Shown here: positions 26,898-34,447 of the stretch, in pieces | Numbering within the stretch: position 1 is the first letter of the stretch | Layout: every line of letters starts with the position of its first letter | Source: Gemmatimonadota bacterium | GTDB lineage: Bacteria > Latescibacterota > UBA2968 > UBA8231 | NCBI GenBank assembly: GCA_018660835.1 | Contig: JABJJN010000089.1 | Coordinates: 1-64,000 of the forward strand | Length of the DNA: 64,000 bases | Direction of reading: 5' to 3' | The notes under the pieces: model-generated | The model's database searches: none | Told to the model about the DNA's origin: nothing | Seen by the model: the letters and a program-made list of their open reading frames with translations, nothing else | Translations under genes and position numbers: made by a program

Positions 26898-28542
26898 GCA
26901 CAACGGACGCCGACTCTGGCGTCGCGCATCCATGTGGCTTTTGCCACTTGTATGGACAGGTCTGTGCTCACACACCGATGCGCAAGTGCTCACTGTACCG
27001 CCCGCGACGGGCCTCAGTGGCGAAACCATCGTCGCCTCTTCTCCTGGACAAGAGGTCGTCATTTATCACGTCGGCCTGCTCGGATTGCTCAACAAGGCGA
27101 GCTTGGAGCAGATCGAACTACAGATTACGCCACTGACGTCGCCGCTGGTGGCGGGCTTGTCGAATGGCGACATCAAGAATCTTCATCTGATTGAGAGTAC
27201 CAACCATCTCTATGGCGATGGCGATGATGTGGAGCTCAATAAGGTGAAGGGCAAGGACATCGTGGTGGATGGCGGTGTCACCGTCATCACAGACGGTGGC
27301 AGTGCGACACCGGTGGGATTGTTTCCTCTGCCTGTAGGCGAGCTCATCCGGCACTACTTCGTTGTCGCAGAGATTTCACCAAGTGCGGTGGATGGCCACG
27401 CCTTCCGCGTCGGCGCCGCCGTCGGACACATCACGGTATCGACGCCGACGAACACGGGACTCCCTGTGTGGGCGTCGAATGATGATCGAGTCGTCATCGG
27501 CGGACTTGTCGTTGTAGATCCACCCGAATTGGTGGCACAACCAAACAGCTACGAATTTGACCCTGTTCTGGTGGGCGGCACAGACACACTCATCGTGACG
27601 CTGAGCAATCCCGGCACAGTGGCAGCGCAGATCAGTGATGTGACGGTCAGCAATGGTGAGTTCCATGTAACACCGACGAGTTTCACAGTTGACCCGAGCA
27701 ACGAACAGCAGCTCATCGTCGTGCATGCACCAACGCGTACAGGTCCCATCACGGGACAGGTGAGAATCGACGTCGTCGATCTCGAGGCAGATGTCACGGT
27801 CAATATGAGCGGCTTCGCAGCCAGCGCGGGCCTGACCCTGTCAGCGACATCGGTGGACTTTGGTCTTTTGACCTACGGTGAGGTAGGCTCCAGACAGATC
27901 GAGTTGAGCAATCTGAGCGACATACCGATCGACGTCACGGACATCTCCATATCGGATTCGCAGTTCAGCACACCCATCGTCCCCTTCACCCTGGCTCCCT
28001 GGCAAGTCACCACCATGCCGCTGAGTATCGAGGCGACGAGCCTGGGCACCAAAACAGCGACCTTGTCGATTCGGCACGAGGGGGACCCGCAGCCCGTGGA
28101 CATTTCTTTGCGCGCTGACGCAACCATCGCCCTGGGCAGCGTGAATCTCAATTTTGGCCGCATCACCCCCGGGGAAACGGCGCTCTTGCCGGTAACAGTT
28201 GACAACCCTAGTGGCGCTGATGTCACCATCACGAGCATCACCTCCGACAACCCGCGGTTCGTTCCAGACCACAGCACCTGCGTGATCCCCGCGGGCGGTT
28301 CCGTTGATATCATGATTGCCTTCACACCAACAAACTTCTCTCGGCAAGAAGCGACACTGTCGATCACCCACAATCCCACCGTTTTCGTCGGCGTCCTAGC
28401 AAACCCCTTCGGCCGCGGTGCGTCTGCCGGTGTCGACGCCTCGGGCAATCCACTCAATACGCTGCAGGTTCCCTTTGGCGGCGAGTGGTTGGCCTCCATC
28501 TTGATCTGTCTGTATGCCTTGTTCAGGCGTAGGACGGCATGA
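26878..28542 (+). CDS. Choice-of-anchor (ASH-repeat) surface protein with IPTL-CTERM-like sorting tail
   Basis: A 554-aa protein. TTG 26878 is used here; ATG 26932 also gives a signal peptide (WLLPLVWTGLCSHTDAQ). Residues 40-213 are an unrecognised beta domain. Three ASPM/SPD-2/Hydin-type Ig-like repeats follow (about 215-312, 318-414 and 416-510). The C-terminus is tripartite: a short motif VPFGGEW (531-537), a hydrophobic helix (538-549) and RRR (550-552). The P-x-x-x-E-W spacing is that of the IPTLSEWG motif recognised by XrtH, with the T-L-S positions replaced. The exosortase gene starts 4 bp before this gene's stop. It is the likely substrate of the adjacent exosortase. Confidence 0.8.
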   Translation: MGSLSPKHNGRRLWRRASMWLLPLVWTGLCSHTDAQVLTVPPATGLSGETIVASSPGQEVVIYHVGLLGLLNKASLEQIELQITPLTSPLVAGLSNGDIKNLHLIESTNHLYGDGDDVELNKVKGKDIVVDGGVTVITDGGSATPVGLFPLPVGELIRHYFVVAEISPSAVDGHAFRVGAAVGHITVSTPTNTGLPVWASNDDRVVIGGLVVVDPPELVAQPNSYEFDPVLVGGTDTLIVTLSNPGTVAAQISDVTVSNGEFHVTPTSFTVDPSNEQQLIVVHAPTRTGPITGQVRIDVVDLEADVTVNMSGFAASAGLTLSATSVDFGLLTYGEVGSRQIELSNLSDIPIDVTDISISDSQFSTPIVPFTLAPWQVTTMPLSIEATSLGTKTATLSIRHEGDPQPVDISLRADATIALGSVNLNFGRITPGETALLPVTVDNPSGADVTITSITSDNPRFVPDHSTCVIPAGGSVDIMIAFTPTNFSRQEATLSITHNPTVFVGVLANPFGRGASAGVDASGNPLNTLQVPFGGEWLASILICLYALFRRRTA

Positions 28543-29066
28543 CGACGCCAACCCTCACCAACTCCCGTCGCCGCCGCCTCGGATTCTGTCTGCTCTTTGG
28601 ACTGTGGGCCGTGGTGACGGCCTTCACACTCGAACGATGGGATGCGGCACTGAGTCTTCCCTACATGTCAGCGATCTCCTATGTGTCGGCCCTCTTGTTG
28701 AACACCATCGGCGTTCCTGTCACACTGGGAAGCGTGCCAGGTAGCTTTGCCATCCTGAGTATGGATCACGTCGTATTTCACGTAACGCGCGAGTGCACGG
28801 GAGTCTATGCCCTGGGTCTGTATGTCGCTGCAGTTCTTTCCTATTCGGCGACCTTGCCGCAGCGCTTGCAGGCACTCAGCTGGGGCTTACCCGCATTTTT
28901 CATCTACAGTGTGGCCCGACTGATGGTGCTTGCCCTTGCCGCACGGTGGGTGCCTGAATGGACACAGTTTCTGCACGTGTATCTGCTCGTGATCGTGAAT
29001 GCCGGCTTTCTCCTCTGGTTGTGGGCCGTGTGGGTGAATCGACTCGCCAGGATGTCGCCACAGTGA
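28539..29066 (+). CDS. Exosortase, XrtH-like
   Basis: A 175-aa multi-helix membrane protein. The three exosortase catalytic positions are visible: C86 in TRECTGVYALG, R127 in YSVARLMVLA and H146 in FLHVYLL. The small size fits the compact XrtH type. Exosortases cleave and transfer proteins bearing C-terminal sorting tails in the cytoplasmic membrane. It overlaps the substrate gene by 4 bp upstream and the next membrane-protein gene by 4 bp downstream. The subtype is inferred from size, neighbours and the substrate motif. Confidence 0.85.
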   Translation: MTTPTLTNSRRRRLGFCLLFGLWAVVTAFTLERWDAALSLPYMSAISYVSALLLNTIGVPVTLGSVPGSFAILSMDHVVFHVTRECTGVYALGLYVAAVLSYSATLPQRLQALSWGLPAFFIYSVARLMVLALAARWVPEWTQFLHVYLLVIVNAGFLLWLWAVWVNRLARMSPQ

Positions 29067-29584
29067 GTCAGGCAATCCTGCTACGACGTCCGGGACTTTT
29101 TCTCGGACTCTTCGCCTTGGTCACGGCCTTGTCGCTGCCAGTCTGGGACGTCCTGTCCTCGTACTACATGCACGGCGTCATCTGGATCGTTAACGGTGGG
29201 CTGTCTTTGTTCGGTCCCGCTGTGCGATTGCCATCGACACTCGTGCGCGAGGGTGTCTATCCGGGAATCGCCGGCGCCATCGCCCTGTTCCTCGTCACGC
29301 CACGGCGCAGCTTTGTGTGGAAGCTTCGCTGGATCACCTTCCTCATGATGATCATGCTGGTTGTGCACGCCGGTATCCTGTTGGCAGGAGCGATGCAAGC
29401 TATTCATGGATCGCAAGCCGTTTACGGCTCGCTCGCCTCTGCTTCGCTGCCATTGCGACTACTGCAGACATGGGGAACATCGTTGTTCGTCATCTGGATC
29501 TGGTTTGTCGCGCTGCAACGCCACGACGAAGAGCGGTCCGCTTTACATGAGCGATCCGATCCACAGGAGCGATCGCAGGACTAG
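29063..29584 (+). CDS. Exosortase-associated membrane protein
   Basis: GTG start at 29063 overlaps the exosortase stop (GTGA), which fixes the start over longer in-frame readings. The 173-aa product has about four membrane helices (near residues 11-28, 66-80, 87-110 and 125-150) and a charged tail with three ERS units at the C-terminus. Proteins of this size and placement accompany XrtH as exosortase-H-associated membrane proteins; that assignment rests on context more than on motifs. Confidence 0.65.
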   Translation: MSQAILLRRPGLFLGLFALVTALSLPVWDVLSSYYMHGVIWIVNGGLSLFGPAVRLPSTLVREGVYPGIAGAIALFLVTPRRSFVWKLRWITFLMMIMLVVHAGILLAGAMQAIHGSQAVYGSLASASLPLRLLQTWGTSLFVIWIWFVALQRHDEERSALHERSDPQERSQD

Positions 29585-29657
29585 TCAGGGAACACGACCG
29601 CTCCCGGATCGTCTAGGCAGATGACCCCACGTGCCCTTCCACCAGACGACCCTCTCA

Positions 29658-30326
29658 ATGGCTCACCGTCAGGCCCTGTCAGCTCTCTTCTGCCTCTCCT
29701 TGGTTTTGTTGCCGTCCACATCAGATGCGGACAATCCAGGTGGCTCGCTCATGTTATCTGGAAATGGCAGTGGCCTCTACGATGCACATGAGTGGCCGGA
29801 GTTGGCGCGCAGTCTGGTGACGCTTCTGGTCGTTCTGGCCAATGATGACGACGAGTGGGATTACGAGGATGACAGCTACCACCACCACGACAGCTTCTGC
29901 GAGGATGACCTCGGCATCTCGGTGCCGCAAGCACAGTTCGACGTGGGCCTGAGCTATTTCATCTCACCCTCACTTGCCGTGGGGGCTCGCTATCTGTTCA
30001 GCGAAGATTTTCGCGACAACGAGTTGTCTCGCCTCTGGGGAGGCGGTCCTGAGTTAACACTCTTCATGGGTCAAGACGCGTCGCGGATTCGTCCCTTTGT
30101 TGGCGGCGGGCTGATGTATACACGCGGACGTTCCCGGCGCGGTGCAGCGGAATTTGAGGACGGCACCGCGCTCCATTGGCGGGCTGGCGTGCACTTCCCC
30201 GTGGGTCCGGCGGGTGGCCTCGTCGTCCAGGGCGGCTGGCGCGACGACAGGTTTCCCGTTGAATCTGAGCCACTGGCGCGTCGCGTCGCCGGCATCGGGG
30301 TCGGCTTCACAGCCCGCTTCAATTAG
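29658..30326 (+). CDS. Outer-membrane beta-barrel-like protein
   Basis: ATG at 29658 gives a signal peptide (about residues 1-24, ending TSDA); GTG 29631 would add nine residues. The 222-aa product has an acidic, His-rich stretch at residues 63-84 (seven Asp/Glu clusters around HHH and one Cys). Alternating beta-strands follow (FDVGLSYFISPSLAVGARYLF, IRPFVGGGLMY, WRAGVHFPVG, VAGIGVGFTARF), consistent with a small outer-membrane barrel. It follows the exosortase pair by 73 bp and overlaps the convergent GT39 gene by 4 bp. Its link to the sorted protein is inferred. Confidence 0.65.
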   Translation: MAHRQALSALFCLSLVLLPSTSDADNPGGSLMLSGNGSGLYDAHEWPELARSLVTLLVVLANDDDEWDYEDDSYHHHDSFCEDDLGISVPQAQFDVGLSYFISPSLAVGARYLFSEDFRDNELSRLWGGGPELTLFMGQDASRIRPFVGGGLMYTRGRSRRGAAEFEDGTALHWRAGVHFPVGPAGGLVVQGGWRDDRFPVESEPLARRVAGIGVGFTARFN

Positions 30327-31948
30327 TAGCGATACTTTTTCAGGATCTCCCACAGGGCCGGCATAGACTCGCGTGGCCGCGAGACGAGCACGATCGGCAC
30401 ATCGGTTTCTCGGGCATAGGGGTGGGACACCCGGGCGATTTCCTTCACTTCGTGAAACAGACCCGACAGGTTCTGGGCGTCTTCACCGATGAAGATCATA
30501 GGATCTCCCGTCGCATGGCCGAATCCCCAGAGCCAGAAACTGCTGCTCTTGCTGATGACGGGCGGCAGGCCAAGCTCATCGCCGTAGCGCACCAGCGCCC
30601 CCGCCTGGCCGTAGTTGGAAGCGGCGATATCAGCTGGCCCAACATCGTCAAACACCGCAGCGACTGCCTGAGCCTGTTCCCGCCAGCCGAGCATGTCTGC
30701 ATAGTCCTGAGGCAGATCGTGAATCGATCCATCCTCCCAGCGAAACGCCTCTGCCAGTCCCAGATAGCGCATCCCGAATCGACCAAAAGTTATCGTTGAT
30801 TCGATCGACAACAGAGGGATCGCGATGGGGACGGTCGCCAGGGAGCCAAAGAATACGACGAGAGGGATCGCCACGAGCCAGCGGCGCGCCTGACGTCGTT
30901 GCAACATCGACTCGATCGCAACAGCCCCCGCTGCAAGGAGCATCGCATAGGCTGGCGCGAGATAGTAGATCTTGCCACTGAACAGCAGCAGTACGGCCAG
31001 ATTGCCCAGATACAACCAGGCAATGGGCCGCAGCCGCTCACCTGCTGCCGATAGCAGACACCACCACAATCCGATGAGCCAGATCGGCGTGCCATAGAGA
31101 TTCACCAGCGCCTGGCTCAGCAGAAATGTGACTGGGTCGACATGAGCAAGCTGGCGACTGGCAAGCGCCCCCATATGCTCGATGACGGGAAAACCTTCCT
31201 GCCACTGCCACACGAGATTCGGTGACCAGATCACGAGTGCCAGACCTGCCGCCAGCCATGGCCATGGCGTCTTCAATTGTGACCGCTGTCGAGACAGGAT
31301 CAGCCCCACGAAGGCACCCGCGAGAAACAGCAGGATCGTGTACTTCGTCAGCAGACCGGCGCCCACTACGGCGCCGAGCCAGAGCCAGTCCGACGCACGC
31401 TCATGGAGCAGTGCGCGCACGAGCAACCAGGCTGCCGCCACATAGGCCAGCTGCTCAAAGACCACCGGCTGAAACAGGATATTTGCACGCAGGTATATGA
31501 CACCAACTGTAAAACCGAGTGCCGCCAGTAGTTGTGCCCAGCGCCCACCGCCCAGGTCAGCTGTGATGCGTACCGTCAGCCACAGAGTGACCGCAGCGGC
31601 CAGGGAGGGAAGCAGTCGCACCCCTGCGACCCACGTACCAAACAGGGCGTCGGCGATGGCACCGAAAAGAGCGATCATCGGTGGCACTTCCAGATATCCC
31701 CATCCCAGATGATCTCCCATGGCCAGATAGAGCAGTTCGTCGCGATGGAAACCCCAATCGCTGTGGACGAGAAAGGGCAGCAGCAGTTTGAGTAGCAGCA
31801 GGAGCGCAACCACGAGCTTGAGTGGCTGAGCAGTCTGTGCGTCTGCAAAGGACTTGATCAGACCCACTCCCCCTATCGAAGAGGGCCCCGACTCTTCTAT
31901 CTTCAACTCGATTCCCTCTCTCACTTCATCTCCACAAGGTCCAATCAC
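30323..31948 (-). CDS. GT39-like (PMT/ArnT-type) membrane glycosyltransferase
   Basis: A 541-aa protein with about 10-12 membrane helices and the family N-terminal signature: an acidic pair in GFHRDELLYLAMG, then GYLEVPPMIALFG in the first extracytoplasmic loop. A C-terminal periplasmic domain follows from about residue 400. Such enzymes transfer lipid-linked sugars to proteins or lipid A. The ATG at 31948 lies 3 bp from the divergent GH4 start. An internal GTG near residue 28 (VGLIKSF) could be the true start, leaving room for promoters. It converges on the exosortase cassette. Confidence 0.8.
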   Translation of the reverse strand: MIGPCGDEVREGIELKIEESGPSSIGGVGLIKSFADAQTAQPLKLVVALLLLLKLLLPFLVHSDWGFHRDELLYLAMGDHLGWGYLEVPPMIALFGAIADALFGTWVAGVRLLPSLAAAVTLWLTVRITADLGGGRWAQLLAALGFTVGVIYLRANILFQPVVFEQLAYVAAAWLLVRALLHERASDWLWLGAVVGAGLLTKYTILLFLAGAFVGLILSRQRSQLKTPWPWLAAGLALVIWSPNLVWQWQEGFPVIEHMGALASRQLAHVDPVTFLLSQALVNLYGTPIWLIGLWWCLLSAAGERLRPIAWLYLGNLAVLLLFSGKIYYLAPAYAMLLAAGAVAIESMLQRRQARRWLVAIPLVVFFGSLATVPIAIPLLSIESTITFGRFGMRYLGLAEAFRWEDGSIHDLPQDYADMLGWREQAQAVAAVFDDVGPADIAASNYGQAGALVRYGDELGLPPVISKSSSFWLWGFGHATGDPMIFIGEDAQNLSGLFHEVKEIARVSHPYARETDVPIVLVSRPRESMPALWEILKKYRY

Positions 31949-31951
31949 ACC

Positions 31952-33505
31952 ATGAGTATCAAGGTCGCCGTGATAGGTGCTGGCAGTATCGGCTTCACAC
32001 GCCGCTTAATGAAGGACATTCTCACTGTACCGGAGCTTCAGGACACAGAATTCGCCTTCCACGACATCAACAAGCGCAATCTCGACATGATCGCGCAGTT
32101 GGCTCGTCGTGACATCGAAGCCAATGGCGTCGCGGCAAAACTAACGACAAGTGTTGATCGACGGCGGGCCCTGGATGGTGCGCACTACATTCTGAATACG
32201 ACGCGCATCGGCGGACTCGATGCGTTTCAGACGGACATCGATATCCCCTTGAAGTATGGTGTCGACCAGTGTGTAGGGGACACACTGTGCGCGGGCGGCA
32301 TCATGTATGGCCAGCGCAACATTCCGCAGATCCTCGCCTTCTGCAAAGACATCCGTGAAGTGGGTGCCACAGACGCTCTGTTCCTGAACTATGCCAACCC
32401 GATGGCTATGAATACGTGGGCAGCGCTGGAGTACGGTGGCGTCACGACGCTGGGACTGTGCCACGGAGTACAGGGGGGGCATCACCAGATCTGCAGTGTC
32501 ATCGAGGGCCTGGTGAACAAGGGCAAGAAGCAAGGCAGCCGCGGCTACAGGAAGGTCACCAAAGCAGAGGTTGATATCATTGCCGCCGGCATCAACCATC
32601 AGACCTGGTATGTGCAGGTCCTTTACGACGGCAAAGACTGGACCGATCGACTACTGGAGGGATTCGAACAGCATCCGACCTACTCGCGCACGGAGAAGGT
32701 GCGTATCGACATGCTGCGCCGTTTCGGCTACTACACGACAGAATCCAATGGCCATGTCTCCGAGTATCTGCCCTGGTATCGGAAGCGCACGAACCAGATC
32801 AAGGACTGGATCGCCATGGACAGTTGGATCCAGGGCGAGACTGGCGGCTATCTGCGCGTCTGTACAGAAGGCCGCAACTGGTTCACCACGGACTTTCCCA
32901 ACTGGATGAAACAGGAGCCACCCGTCTTCAGCCCCGAGACACGGTCTGAAGAGCATGGCAGTTGGATCATTGAAGCGCGTGAGACGGGACGGACCTATCG
33001 CGGCCATTTCAATGTGATGAATGACGGCGCCATTCCGAATCTGCCAGATGAGTCCATCGTCGAAGTTCCGGGGTATATCGACAAGAATGGCATCAGCATC
33101 CCCCAGGTGGGAGATCTGCCCCTCGGCTGTGCCGCCGTCTGCAACACCTCGATCTCAGTGCAGAAGATGGCCGTGGAAGCTGCCGTTCACGGTGATGTCG
33201 ACTTGCTCAAACAGGCAATGATGATGGATCCCCTCGTGGGCGCCGTGTGCAATCCGCCTGAGATCTGGCAGATGGTGGACGAAATGCTCGTCGCCCAGAG
33301 CAAGTGGCTACCGCAATACAAGGCGGCTGTGCCACGAGCCAGGAAGCGCCTTGCGAGTGAGAAACCTCTGGGCACACGCAAGACAGCGGGGGCGGCTCGA
33401 GTGAAAACGAAAACGACGGCCCAAATGAAGAAGGATCGGGCCGCCGCTCGTCGGAATGCGGATGCCGCAGACAAGGGCGGCATGATGCGAAAGAAGCGGG
33501 CGTGA
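31952..33505 (+). CDS. GH4-family glycosidase (alpha-glucosidase/alpha-galactosidase type)
   Basis: A 517-aa NAD- and metal-dependent glycosidase. An N-terminal Rossmann motif is visible (VAVIGAGSIGFTRRLM). N149 sits in NYANPMAMNTW, and the metal-binding C170-H171 lies in LGLCHGVQGGHH, with a further His at GINHQTW (H216). GH4 enzymes oxidise C3 of the sugar to cleave the glycosidic bond. The catalytic body ends near residue 468. The last 49 residues form a Lys/Arg/Ala-rich tail not typical of the family. It diverges from the GT39 gene and precedes an aldo/keto-reductase-like gene in the same direction. Confidence 0.9.
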   Translation: MSIKVAVIGAGSIGFTRRLMKDILTVPELQDTEFAFHDINKRNLDMIAQLARRDIEANGVAAKLTTSVDRRRALDGAHYILNTTRIGGLDAFQTDIDIPLKYGVDQCVGDTLCAGGIMYGQRNIPQILAFCKDIREVGATDALFLNYANPMAMNTWAALEYGGVTTLGLCHGVQGGHHQICSVIEGLVNKGKKQGSRGYRKVTKAEVDIIAAGINHQTWYVQVLYDGKDWTDRLLEGFEQHPTYSRTEKVRIDMLRRFGYYTTESNGHVSEYLPWYRKRTNQIKDWIAMDSWIQGETGGYLRVCTEGRNWFTTDFPNWMKQEPPVFSPETRSEEHGSWIIEARETGRTYRGHFNVMNDGAIPNLPDESIVEVPGYIDKNGISIPQVGDLPLGCAAVCNTSISVQKMAVEAAVHGDVDLLKQAMMMDPLVGAVCNPPEIWQMVDEMLVAQSKWLPQYKAAVPRARKRLASEKPLGTRKTAGAARVKTKTTAQMKKDRAAARRNADAADKGGMMRKKRA

Positions 33506-33587
33506 CCTACAGTGCGAATGTGCCGTCGCCAGCGGCCACTCCAACCCATATTTGATGTGTCAGCCCATTCCCACAGGAGCACAGATC

Positions 33588-34436
33588 ATGACGGACTTCC
33601 CGCGCACAATGGTCGGCGGCGTATCCATGCCGCGCCTGCTCGTCGGTACCAACTGGTTTCTCGGTTACTCCCACACGAGTCGTGCCCAGGACAAATTCAT
33701 TCGTGACCTGCAGACTCGCGAGCGGATGGCCGACATTCTCACCGTGTTCGCGGAAGCGGGTGTGGACGCGATCATGGGACCCCACTTCACCGATGCCCTT
33801 GGACAGGCCGTCGACGACGTGGAACAGAAGACGGGTAAACCCTTCACACGTATCATCACGCCCCACTTCAACATCCTGCCAGATGGCCCTGCAGACATGG
33901 AGCCCGATAGGGTCTTTGCGCGCTGCAAGGAACAGGGTGCCACCTTCTGTCTGCCGCATATGGCCATCACGGACGCCCTTGTTGATCGTCGAGCCAAGCA
34001 GATCCGTGATCTCGACATCTATACCAGATTGATCCGTGAACACGATATGATTCCGGGTCTTTCCACACACATGCCTGAATCTGTCGTCTACGCGGATGCA
34101 CAGGGCGCTGATGTGGAAACGTATATCCAGATCTACAATGCCGCCGGCTTCCTCATGCAGGTCGAAGCAGACTGGGTCATGCGCATCATTAACAATGCGA
34201 AACACCCCGTCATGTCGATCAAACCCCTCGCTGCCGGTCGACTGTTGCCGGTTGTAGGTCTGTCCTTCGTCTGGAATACTCTACGCGATCAAGACATGGT
34301 CACCATTGGCACCACGACGGCCGACGAAGCACGGGAGATCATCGACCTGTCTCTGCAAATTCTCGAGCGTCGCACGCCGGACTACGAACTTCAAGGCACG
34401 CGTAGCAAAGCATCTCTGCAGACTGCCGCTGGCTGA
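33588..34436 (+). CDS. TIM-barrel, aldo/keto-reductase-like protein
   Basis: ATG at 33588 has AGGAG upstream. The 282-aa product begins MVGGVSMPRLLVGTNWFLG. Its C-terminal third resembles aldo/keto reductases (KPLAAGRLLPVVGLSFVWNT followed by VTIGTTTADEAREIID), which would be a cofactor-binding region. The classic N-terminal Asp-Tyr-Lys-His tetrad is not obvious, so it may not be a reductase. It lies 82 bp after the GH4 gene and 11 bp before the phosphoesterase-propeller gene, suggesting an operon. Confidence 0.55.
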   Translation: MTDFPRTMVGGVSMPRLLVGTNWFLGYSHTSRAQDKFIRDLQTRERMADILTVFAEAGVDAIMGPHFTDALGQAVDDVEQKTGKPFTRIITPHFNILPDGPADMEPDRVFARCKEQGATFCLPHMAITDALVDRRAKQIRDLDIYTRLIREHDMIPGLSTHMPESVVYADAQGADVETYIQIYNAAGFLMQVEADWVMRIINNAKHPVMSIKPLAAGRLLPVVGLSFVWNTLRDQDMVTIGTTTADEAREIIDLSLQILERRTPDYELQGTRSKASLQTAAG

Positions 34437-34447
34437 TCGCGTCGATC

